Below are positions 42,370-48,158 of a DNA stretch of 48,158 nt, piece after piece. Origin of the DNA: Oscillospiraceae bacterium (lineage in GTDB: Bacteria > Bacillota > Clostridia > Oscillospirales > Oscillospiraceae). The notes under the pieces were generated by a model. That model was not told the DNA's origin. It was given only the letters and a program-made list of their open reading frames with translations, and made no database searches. The first letter of the stretch is position 1. Each line of letters opens with the position of its first letter. A program made the position numbers and the translations under genes. Where the stretch lies: NCBI GenBank assembly GCA_017380435.1, contig JAFODZ010000052.1, positions 1 through 48,158 of the forward strand. Direction: 5' to 3'.

Positions 42370-44253
42370 ATGAACAAAAAGCAAAAAAAGATGCTTACAC
42401 GCATTCTCATAGCAGCGGTTATGCTGATTGGACTGCATTTCATCCCGGTTACAGGCATTTTGCAGCTTGCTCTGTATTTGGCGGCGTATCTTGTGATCGG
42501 TTACGACATCCTGCGCAAAGCCGTGATCGGCATTGGGAATCGTCGGGTATTTGATGAAAATTTTCTCATGAGCATTGCTACGCTGGGCGCATTTATCCTT
42601 GCAATCATCACAAAAAGCGGTGATTATGTAGAGGGTATCGCCGTTATGCTGTTTTACCAGATCGGCGAACTGTTTCAAAGCTATGCCGTAGGCAAAAGCC
42701 GGCGCAATATCAGCAACCTGATGGACATTCGTCCCGACTATGCTAACATAGAAATCGACGGTGTGCTTACCCAGGTCGATCCCGACGAAGTGGATGTGGG
42801 CAGCACGATTCTGGTTCAGCCGGGGGAGAAAATCCCCTTGGACGGTATTGTGGTTGCAGGCAGCGGAAGTCTGGACACCAGCGCCCTCACAGGAGAAAGC
42901 ATCCCCCGGGATGTTGCTGTGGGCGATGAGGTCATCAGCGGCTGCATCAATATGCAAAGTGTGCTGAAAATCCGTACTACCAAGGCATTCAGCGAATCCA
43001 CCGTATCCAAGATCCTTGACCTGGTGGAAAATGCAAGCTCCCGAAAATCCAAAAGCGAAGCCTTTATTTCCCGGTTTGCAAAAGTTTATACGCCGGCTGT
43101 CTGTATCAGCGCAGTGCTGCTGGCGGTTCTGCCGCCTGTTTTCCGGCTGCTGATCGGAATGCCCGGGGATTGGAGCGTCTGGCTGTACCGCGCGCTGACA
43201 TTCCTGGTGGTCAGCTGCCCCTGTGCATTGGTCATCAGCATCCCTCTGAGTTTCTTTGCCGGCATCGGCGGGGCAAGCCGCGAAGGCATCCTCGTGAAGG
43301 GTTCCAACTATCTGGAGGCGTTGGCGCAGACCAAATATGTTGTGTTTGACAAAACCGGCACTCTGACAAAAGGTGCCTTCGAAGTTACCGGCATCCACCA
43401 TAATCAGCTAAGTGACGCCCAACTCATTGAGTATGCCGCATTGGCAGAATGCGCCTCCTCCCACCCTATCAGCAAAAGTCTGCAAGCCGCCTATGGGAAG
43501 GCAATTGACCGCAGCCGTGTAAGCGATATCGAAGAAATCAGCGGCCACGGCATTACCGCAACCGTGGATGGACACAAGGTAGCCGCCGGCAACGACAAAC
43601 TGATGGCAAAGCTGGGTATCCCCTGTGCGTCATGTCACAGCGTTGGCACGATCATTCACATTGCCATCGACGGCCAGTATGCCGGGCATATTGTCATTTC
43701 CGATGTATTGAAAGACAATTCCCAAAAGGCCATCTCTGCGCTGAAAAAATCCGGCATCCGAAAGACCATTATGCTGACCGGAGATATGCATCGTGTTGCC
43801 CAGCAGGTCGCAGACGCCCTTGGCATTGATGAAGCTCATAGCGAGCTTCTCCCGGGTGACAAGGTTTCTATGCTGGAACGGGTACTTGACCAAAAGAAAG
43901 AACAGGAAATGGTGGCATTCGTTGGCGACGGTATCAACGACGCTCCCGTTTTGACCCGTGCGGATATTGGCATCGCCATGGGCGCAATGGGTTCCGACGC
44001 CGCCATTGAAGCCGCCGATGTGGTGCTGATGGACGATGATCCAATGCAGATTGCCAAGGCCATCCGGATCTCCAAAAAGTGCATTGGCATTGTCAAGCAA
44101 AACACCGTCTTCGCGCTCATCATCAAATTCGGTTGTCTTGCGCTGAGTATGTTCGGTATTGCCAATATGTGGTTTGCCATATTTGCGGATGTGGGCGTTA
44201 TGATCCTCGCTGTTTTAAATGCCATCCGCGCGCTGAATGTGCGTAAGCTGTAA
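42370..44253 (+). CDS. Zn/Cd/Pb-exporting P1B-type ATPase
   Basis: A 627-residue membrane ATPase. TM metal motif SCPCAL (Cys-Pro-Cys ~residue 283); actuator TGES (SALTGESIP); phosphorylation site DKTGTLT (Asp ~327); the P1B-specific HP dipeptide in CASSHPISKSL; N-domain EISGHGI; hinge GDGINDAP. The C-terminal helix has a Lys (FALIIKFGC) and a later Asp (FADVGVMILAVLNA), the P1B-2 pattern for Zn2+, Cd2+ and Pb2+. There is no N-terminal HMA domain; that is a separate gene upstream. AGGAG precedes the ATG. It is controlled with the HMA gene by the divergent ArsR-AraC regulator. Confidence 0.93.
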   Translation: MNKKQKKMLTRILIAAVMLIGLHFIPVTGILQLALYLAAYLVIGYDILRKAVIGIGNRRVFDENFLMSIATLGAFILAIITKSGDYVEGIAVMLFYQIGELFQSYAVGKSRRNISNLMDIRPDYANIEIDGVLTQVDPDEVDVGSTILVQPGEKIPLDGIVVAGSGSLDTSALTGESIPRDVAVGDEVISGCINMQSVLKIRTTKAFSESTVSKILDLVENASSRKSKSEAFISRFAKVYTPAVCISAVLLAVLPPVFRLLIGMPGDWSVWLYRALTFLVVSCPCALVISIPLSFFAGIGGASREGILVKGSNYLEALAQTKYVVFDKTGTLTKGAFEVTGIHHNQLSDAQLIEYAALAECASSHPISKSLQAAYGKAIDRSRVSDIEEISGHGITATVDGHKVAAGNDKLMAKLGIPCASCHSVGTIIHIAIDGQYAGHIVISDVLKDNSQKAISALKKSGIRKTIMLTGDMHRVAQQVADALGIDEAHSELLPGDKVSMLERVLDQKKEQEMVAFVGDGINDAPVLTRADIGIAMGAMGSDAAIEAADVVLMDDDPMQIAKAIRISKKCIGIVKQNTVFALIIKFGCLALSMFGIANMWFAIFADVGVMILAVLNAIRALNVRKL

Positions 44254-44283
44254 GCCATTTCTCTTCCGGGCAGCTCCCATTCG

Positions 44284-44330
44284 CCAAACAGTTAAAGCAG
44301 GGGTGAAAACCCCTGCTTTTCGTTAGTACG
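44284..44330 (+). terminator. Terminator with repeat flanks (copy A)
   Basis: A 10-bp stem AAAGCAGGGG/CCCCTGCTTT (44294-44303 with 44310-44319) followed by T. The flanks AACAGTT on the left and TTAGTA on the right recur at 46553-46631 and 47365-47443. It ends the P-type ATPase operon. Confidence 0.85.
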
Positions 44331-44396
44331 GGTGGAAATATCCGATCCGCTGCATACCAAGCGGCAATGTCTTCGCTATTTCTGCGATCTGTTACT

Positions 44397-45251
44397 CTAA
44401 ATTGTTCCGGTCACGATCAGGGTAGCAATTCCGGGGGTTGCGGTATATGCGCCGGTAACGGGATCCTGCGCGTAAGTTGCTGCAGGCACAAGGATCTGCC
44501 CGGGAACCGTCGAGAACAAGCCCGTAGCCTCGTTATAGTTATACTGTGCGCCCTGTGTCCAAGGCACACCGTTAAAGGTGACCGCCAACGCCGTCAGAAT
44601 CGGATTGAATGTGTCGGTAATGACTGCATCATCCGTAGCAACTACAGCCTGATTTCCGGAATTTTGGATAACAAACGTATAGGTGACTCTGTCATTATCT
44701 ACTACCTGCGCAGGTGTGATGGATTTGGAAATTGTCAGCATCGGTTCAGCATTCGCAACAACTGTCTCAGTTGCCGTAATGGGCGCACTCAAGCCGTCGC
44801 CGGATATCGTGACCGTATTATCAATCGTGCCGCCAACCGCAGGATTGGCATAGGCATTGGCCCGCGCCTGATATATGATGACTGCATCGCCGCCTGCCGG
44901 TACGGTAATATTGCTGAACACCAAAGGTGGTCCTGCGGTAACTGTCGGCGCTGTTTGAGGAATGCCATCGGTAAAAAGCGCAACAGTTCCATCCTCATAA
45001 GTCAACGGATAAACCGTTGTTCCATTAAAATCGTATCCACCAAGATTATCTGTAACCACCAATCCTGTCAGTGGAACATTTCCGGTATTGCGCAGTGTTA
45101 CCACATACGTCACGAGTTGTCCGGGTGTATAGCTCCCTTCCACGGCTGTTTTGGTTGCTACCAATACATCCAGAATCTCGCCATAAGCAATATTGGAGTT
45201 TGTGGAGCTTCCATTGTAGGTCAACGTAGCTTGGTTTGTAAAAATCGCCAT
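44397..45251 (-). CDS. DUF11-repeat surface-type protein without visible signal peptide
   Basis: 284 residues with two DUF11/CARDB-like beta domains: KTAVEGSYTPGQLVTYVVTL RNTGNVPLTGL in the first, and SKSITPAQVVDNDRVTYTFV with IQNSGNQ in the second. These Ig-like repeats are usual in cell-surface or S-layer-type proteins. The N-terminus (MAIFTNQATLTYNG) has no signal peptide or anchor, a pattern I recall from other Clostridia DUF11 proteins; export is thus unexplained. The leader holds a 7-bp hairpin TTACCGG/CCGGTAA (45273-45295) just before the ribosome site AAGGAA. It stands alone. Confidence 0.8.
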   Translation of the reverse strand: MAIFTNQATLTYNGSSTNSNIAYGEILDVLVATKTAVEGSYTPGQLVTYVVTLRNTGNVPLTGLVVTDNLGGYDFNGTTVYPLTYEDGTVALFTDGIPQTAPTVTAGPPLVFSNITVPAGGDAVIIYQARANAYANPAVGGTIDNTVTISGDGLSAPITATETVVANAEPMLTISKSITPAQVVDNDRVTYTFVIQNSGNQAVVATDDAVITDTFNPILTALAVTFNGVPWTQGAQYNYNEATGLFSTVPGQILVPAATYAQDPVTGAYTATPGIATLIVTGTI

Positions 45252-45417
45252 AATCTCATTCCTTAGATGTTATTACCGGTGTTATCTCCCGGTAAGTCAT
45301 CTTATGTGCTGCTCCTTAATTATGACACAATTCTTATCCCTACAGTTTATATTAATCGACAAAATACATCAAATCCCTTTACCGTCCCAAGCTGGCGCAC
45401 CCCAACCAGTTCCCCAG

Positions 45418-45507
45418 CGATTACTTTTTTAGTGCTTTGGCGGAGTTGGTGCTGGATAATTGAAAATTTATTGTATCTGTGATATAATCAGTTCGATAAA
45501 CTTGAAT
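45418..45507 (+). promoter_or_regulatory. Promoter segment duplicated at 46656-46745 (copy 1)
   Basis: Contains TTGAAA (45460-45465), 17-base spacer, TATAAT (45483-45488). The ~90 bases around it match those before the S51-like gene (TTGGCGGAGTT ... CTGGA ... ATTGAAAA ... GTGATA-AATCA ... AACTTGAAT). Here it lies upstream of the DUF559 gene. Confidence 0.75.
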
Positions 45508-45511
45508 AGGC

Positions 45512-45998
45512 CTAACAGTTACGCACCGCACCAAAGGCCCCCTCTGACGAGGGGGCTGGCACCGAAGGTGACTGGGGGAGAGAAAATGAAAGAGTACAAC
45601 AAAGAAAATATCCCCTTGGCCAAAACTCTTAGAAAAAATATGACACCATGGGAGCGTAAACTATGGTATGAATTTCTAAGAAGTTACCCAATAAGGTTTC
45701 AACGGCAAAAAGCAATTGGGAATTATATCGTTGATTTTTATTGTGCGAAGATTGGACTGGTCGTTGAACTGGATGGCGGTGGACACTATACCCCTGAGCA
45801 AGCAGAAAAAGATAATCTTCGCACAAAAGATTTAGAGAGCATGAAACTGACGGTTATCAGAATCTGTAATTTGGATATTGACCGCAACTTTCGCGGTGTA
45901 TGCGAATACATAGATTTGACTGTTAATAATCTCTCCCTCAGTCAGCTTCGCTGACAGCTCCCTCATCAGAGGGAGCCTTGGGCGCTGTAAGCGCCAGT
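45512..45998 (+). mobile_element. DUF559 endonuclease element with inverted two-hairpin arms
   Basis: The left arm 45534-45580 and right arm 45933-45979 are each 47 bp and inverted relative to each other (about 40 of 47 positions agree). Each has a long hairpin (GCCCCCTC/GAGGGGGC; GCTCCCTC/GAGGGAGC) and a shorter one (CACC-GAA-GGTG; GTCAGC-TTC-GCTGAC). Outer flanks are CTAACAGTT ... GCACCGCACCA on the left and the GGCGC/GCGCC hairpin on the right, shared with the next copy. The left arm supplies the gene's ribosome site GGGGGAG and the right arm its last codons and stop. Element status and boundaries are inferred. Confidence 0.65.
45586..45954 (+). CDS. DUF559 (Vsr-like, PD-(D/E)XK) endonuclease domain protein
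   Basis: A 122-residue single-domain protein of the DUF559 family, related to very-short-patch repair endonucleases. Visible: KNMTPWERKLWYEFLRSYP with the N-terminal Glu, FQRQKAIGNYIVDFYCAKIG with the active-site Asp, VVELDGGGHY with the E-x-D pair, and TVIRICNLDID with the late Asn. DNA nicking or cutting is the expected activity. The ATG at 45586 is placed by GGGGGAG five bases upstream, within the left palindromic arm. The last residues (SLSQLR) are read from the right arm. It is driven by the promoter at 45460-45488. No methylase or RAYT-like gene is near. Confidence 0.88.
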   Translation: MKEYNKENIPLAKTLRKNMTPWERKLWYEFLRSYPIRFQRQKAIGNYIVDFYCAKIGLVVELDGGGHYTPEQAEKDNLRTKDLESMKLTVIRICNLDIDRNFRGVCEYIDLTVNNLSLSQLR

Positions 45999-46017
45999 GC
46001 GCAAAACCTGAATTTAT

Positions 46018-46174
46018 CTAACAGTTGTGCACCGCACCAAAGGCCCCCTCTGACGAGGGGGCTGGCAAAAATCTTTGATTTTTGACTGGGGGAGAGAATA
46101 CTACCCCTCAGTCACGCTTGGTAAGCGTGACAGCTCCCCTGACAAGGGGAGCCTTGGGCGCCGTAAGCGCCAGT
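46018..46174. mobile_element. Gene-less, MITE-like copy of the DUF559 element (copy 2)
   Basis: The same outer flank as copy 1 (CTAACAGTT ... GCACCGCACCA), then left arm 46040-46094, a spacer of eight bases, right arm 46103-46155, and the closing GGCGC/GCGCC hairpin (46157-46171). The short hairpins differ in sequence but still pair (CAAAAATC-TTT-GATTTTTG on the left; GTCACGCTT-GGT-AAGCGTGAC on the right). It starts 19 bases after copy 1 ends. No gene lies within. Confidence 0.7.
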
Positions 46175-46206
46175 TGAATAATATGAATTTAACGAGGAGT
46201 AATCAA

Positions 46207-46542
46207 ATGACAAATACTGAATTAAACGAAGAACTAGTTAATTCAAAATTTGATGAATTAGATTTGATGATAAATGAATATAATTTTATTGATTGTAATA
46301 AAATTATCGAAAAATATAATTATTTTCTCCGCTGTCTTACCTATGTAACTCGACTTGAAGAAGGCAATATGCTCGTCAAATCCAAAAACAAAAAATACAA
46401 AATTTCATATCTTAAAACAATTTTGGATAATGATGGTCCTGAGTATGCTTTAACAATAGGATTTTATAACCCATTCAAAAGCAATGTGATCTACGAGATT
46501 GGTGTTTGCGTGAGAGGAACTCCTTTGCTCAAAAAGTTGTAA
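46207..46542 (+). CDS. Hypothetical protein, AT-rich orphan
   Basis: 111 residues, no signal peptide or membrane helix. The first half is acidic and helical (ELNEELVNSKFDELDLMINE), the second basic then mixed (MLVKSKNKKYKISYL). GAGGAG lies 7 bases before the ATG at 46207. Base composition is much more AT-rich than the starch locus, which suggests transfer. It sits between copy 2 of the palindromic element and a 79-bp repeat. No family is recognised; an immunity or phage-type small protein is possible but unsupported. Confidence 0.6.
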   Translation: MTNTELNEELVNSKFDELDLMINEYNFIDCNKIIEKYNYFLRCLTYVTRLEEGNMLVKSKNKKYKISYLKTILDNDGPEYALTIGFYNPFKSNVIYEIGVCVRGTPLLKKL

Positions 46543-46552
46543 ACTAACCGCC

Positions 46553-46631
46553 AAATTCCAACATGTCTAACAGTTAAAGCAGGGGCGAAAACCCCTGCTT
46601 TTATTAGTATATCTGCCTATGTCCCACCCGG
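46553..46631 (+). repeat. 79-bp repeat with terminator hairpin (copy B)
   Basis: 78 of 79 bases are identical to 47365-47443. It holds GTCTAACAGTT, the AAAGCAGGGG/CCCCTGCTTT hairpin with T-run, and ATTAGTATATCTGCC to CCCACCCGG. It terminates the gene ending at 46542; copy A at 44284-44330 shares only the hairpin and its near flanks. Confidence 0.85.
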
Positions 46632-46655
46632 CTCATCTTGTGTGGTACCGTCGTT

Positions 46656-46745
46656 GATTGCGTTTTTGTGCCTTGGCGGAGTTAATACTGGAAGATTGAA
46701 AAATTGTTATGTTTGTGATACAATCATTTCGGAAAACTTGAATTT
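46656..46745 (+). promoter_or_regulatory. Promoter segment duplicated from 45418-45507 (copy 2)
   Basis: TTGAAA (46696-46701), 17-base spacer, TACAAT (46719-46724), upstream of the S51-like gene. It resembles the segment before the DUF559 gene, although the genes are unrelated. Confidence 0.75.
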
Positions 46746-46760
46746 GCAGGAGGGATTTGG

Positions 46761-47366
46761 GTGCTTGTTTTATGCTCAAACGGATTATCAAGTGAAATAT
46801 TACTGGCACATCTCAGCAATAAAATGCTTGGTTGCAAGACTGCTGCATTGGTTGTTACAGCAGATAATGAATATAAAGAAAAGAATTATCATGTACGCAG
46901 ATGTGTTGCAGAGTTAGAATCATTAAATTTACATGTCGATATTTTTGATTTAGATAAACAACCTGCTGATATGTTGCTGAATTATGATGTTGTTGAATTC
47001 ATTGGAGGAAATCCATACTATTTACTGCACTCAATTCGAGAAAATAAGGCACTGGAAATTCTAAGAAATATTTCAATCAACAAGATTCTAATCGGTTGGA
47101 GTGCTGCCGCATTTGTTTTCGGCCCTACGCTTGAATTGGTGAATTGCTTTTCTCCTGAAATGAATTTCATGGGATTAACGGATTTAAGCGGTCTATCACT
47201 AACAAATGTTCAGGTGCTTCCGCATTATAGCAGACTTCTTACCAGATTTGAACAGTTTGAAGAGAAGTGCTGCATTTACGAAAAAGAACATAATGTAAAT
47301 GTTATCCGCATAAGCGATGGCGAAGGGGTATTTATTGGCGGAAAAGTTTATATTTGTAAAGGGTAA
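46761..47366 (+). CDS. Peptidase S51 / class I glutamine amidotransferase-like protein
   Basis: A 201-residue protein of the S51 (aspartyl dipeptidase, PepE) fold. Visible: opening strand MLVLCSNGLSSE, EFIGGNPYYLLHSIREN (the GGN-x-F/Y-x-L motif), and the nucleophile elbow IGWSAAAFVF with Ser in place of the GxSAGA consensus, then VQVLPHYSRLL with the family's His and IRISDGEGVFI near the end. Such enzymes cut dipeptides with N-terminal Asp, or cyanophycin. The start is a GTG at 46761, 7 bases after AGGAGG. It lies between repeat copies B and C, and repeat C overlaps its stop codon. Confidence 0.8.
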   Translation: MLVLCSNGLSSEILLAHLSNKMLGCKTAALVVTADNEYKEKNYHVRRCVAELESLNLHVDIFDLDKQPADMLLNYDVVEFIGGNPYYLLHSIRENKALEILRNISINKILIGWSAAAFVFGPTLELVNCFSPEMNFMGLTDLSGLSLTNVQVLPHYSRLLTRFEQFEEKCCIYEKEHNVNVIRISDGEGVFIGGKVYICKG

Positions 47367-47443
47367 ATTCCAATATGTCTAACAGTTAAAGCAGGGGCGA
47401 AAACCCCTGCTTTTATTAGTATATCTGCCTATGTCCCACCCGG
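47365..47443 (+). repeat. 79-bp repeat with terminator hairpin (copy C)
   Basis: Differs from copy B at one base. It begins within the stop codon of the S51-like gene, so it is probably that gene's terminator. Confidence 0.85.
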
Positions 47444-47463
47444 ATTATCTTCTGTGGTAATGT

Positions 47464-47509
47464 CCCGGTTTGCGGTACCCGGTGTGCGCCTTGCCGACGG
47501 CGCGGCTGC
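47464..47509. repeat. 46-bp GC-rich direct repeat (copy 1)
   Basis: 45 of 46 bases are identical to 48008-48053. GC-rich (CCCGGTTTGCGGT ... GACGGCGCGGCTGC), unlike the AT-rich surroundings. Confidence 0.8.
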
Positions 47510-47510
47510 A

Positions 47511-47708
47511 TTACTCCGTTTTAGATGTCATTTTTTGCTTCTTTTCAACATATAAAATAATACCGAAAACAACCAACGCAATAGGACCTACTATCCACAT
47601 AGTAGTAAAGAGCCATTCAGGGATAATACTTGGATAAATCTCGTATATAGTTCCTATTACCATCACAACAAGCAAAAGTATTAAATCAATTATTTTAATG
47701 ATTTTCAT
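47511..47708 (-). CDS. Small two-helix membrane protein
   Basis: 65 residues: a basic start (MKIIK), two hydrophobic helices (IDLILLLVVMVIGTIYEIY and LFTTMWIVGPIALVVFGIIL) and a basic tail (EKKQKMTSK). GGAGG precedes the ATG. A possible 18-codon upstream ORF overlaps the start by ATGA, and a promoter lies at 47783-47810. Function unknown; it is placed in the repeat-built region. Confidence 0.65.
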   Translation of the reverse strand: MKIIKIIDLILLLVVMVIGTIYEIYPSIIPEWLFTTMWIVGPIALVVFGIILYVEKKQKMTSKTE

Positions 47709-47761
47709 TTCATATCCTCCGTGACAGCGTTGAAGGATGAAATCAAAGAGCTTTCTTTCAT
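47705..47761 (-). CDS. Possible 18-residue leader peptide
   Basis: An ATG after GGGGGATAGGG opens an 18-codon frame (MKESSLISSFNAVTEDMK) whose TGA overlaps the ATG of the membrane protein (ATGA). This would couple the two translations. It may be only an artefact of the leader. Confidence 0.3.
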   Translation of the reverse strand: MKESSLISSFNAVTEDMK

Positions 47762-47782
47762 CCCTATCCCCCTTTTGAATTT

Positions 47783-47810
47783 ATTATACCATTATCAATT
47801 AAAAATGCAA
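47783..47810 (-). promoter_or_regulatory. Promoter of the small membrane protein
   Basis: On the minus strand: TTGCAT (47810-47805), 16-base spacer, TATAAT (47788-47783). Confidence 0.6.
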
Positions 47811-48158
47811 GGCTTGCGACATGCTTTTTCACCATTCACTATTACTGATTACTTCCTAAAAAATTCCCTGTAGCGCAAAGTGAAGCGTGCAGAATTCAAA
47901 AAATCATCCCAAGCCTTACGACTTGGGAATTTGGGAGTTGCGGAGGCAGTATTTTGTTATTTTGTCTTTGTGACGATCCTTTGCATGAAATTGTTTCTGC
48001 GTATCTCCCCGGTTTGCGGTGCCCGGTGTGCGCCTTGCCGACGGCGCGGCTGCGTTGCACACCGACCGCTACACTGCGCGCCCCTCCCTTCATCCGCCAC
48101 AGGCGGCGGTCGGGTCGCTTACCACAACGAGCTACACTCGTCAGTCCCATAACCCGGA
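47811..48158. other. Gene-free end with GC-rich repeat
   Basis: No convincing gene is seen. A short palindrome TCCCAAG/CTTGGGA (~47909-47930) and the second copy of the 46-bp GC-rich repeat (48008-48053) are present. The last ~150 bases are GC-rich, with weak open frames on both strands that look like chance. The window may end inside a repeat. Confidence 0.5.

Noticed and set aside
44397-45251. Phage tail or structural protein
   Set aside because: The DUF11 beta repeats explain the sequence, and no other phage genes are in the window.
45534-46155. CRISPR array, suggested by repeated palindromic units
   Set aside because: The units are inverted pairs of different lengths around a gene or a short gap, without regular spacers, and no cas genes are near.
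46565-46614. Integron attC site (GTCTAAC fits the RYYYAAC core, followed by a hairpin and TTAG)
   Set aside because: The matching 3' core GTTRRRY is not present, the hairpin is a plain T-tailed terminator, and no integrase gene is in the window.

Overview
The window looks like chromosome of a gut Clostridia bacterium, most likely Oscillospiraceae/Ruminococcaceae. Reasons: moderate GC, strong AGGAGG ribosome sites, many near-consensus sigma-A promoters, lipoprotein-anchored starch enzymes, DUF11 surface protein, and short palindromic repeats of a kind common in such genomes. No rRNA, tRNA, CRISPR or prophage was seen. The species assignment is inference.

Layout. 1-2760: AT-rich run of a divergent PAP2 protein, a SAM methyltransferase, a GNAT and a CDP-alcohol phosphatidyltransferase. 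2787-4848: a chimeric ORF (start of a cytidine deaminase joined in frame to a DHA2-type MFS transporter lacking its first helices), then a short-chain dehydrogenase resembling clostridial 7-hydroxysteroid dehydrogenases. 5028-6800: an XRE regulator divergent from two small lipoproteins and a SHOCT membrane protein, with TTAACC operator-like half-sites between. 7071-11481: GNAT, SLC13-like permease, PlsC-like acyltransferase, YcxB-like protein, a palindromic repeat, and DUF523 behind a structured leader.

11603-31552 is a nine-gene starch/glycan locus, all on the minus strand: a 2190-residue wall-linked amylopullulanase (pullulanase domain first, AmyE-type amylase second), 4-alpha-glucanotransferase, lipoprotein pullulanase, GH53 galactanase, lipoprotein GH13 amylase, then its own promoter and an ABC importer (binding protein, two permeases, MsmK-type ATPase). 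Surface enzymes cut starch to maltodextrins, the binding protein passes these to the importer, and MalQ rearranges them inside. The binding protein carries an extra SusE/F-like domain, and a terminator plus a very long palindrome separate it from the permease genes.

31707-36010: an FAD/Rieske oxidoreductase gene broken by one amber codon, an alpha/beta hydrolase, a SecB-like protein and a lipoprotein. 36021-41022: a secreted endonuclease/phosphatase-fold protein with a 774-bp internal tandem duplication, and glycerol-1-phosphate dehydrogenase. 41202-44319: an ArsR-AraC fusion regulator divergent from an HMA protein and a Zn/Cd P-type ATPase, with overlapping promoters and a palindromic operator.

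44397-48158 is an accessory, repeat-built end. A small DUF559 (Vsr-like) endonuclease gene sits between two 47-bp inverted arms that supply its ribosome site and its stop codon; a gene-less copy of the same two arms follows directly, and a third is at 10.8 kb. I read this as an endonuclease-bearing element with MITE-like derivatives, and it is the best candidate here for an undescribed system. Next to it, single genes alternate with 79-bp near-identical repeats and duplicated promoter segments, giving a cassette-like layout.
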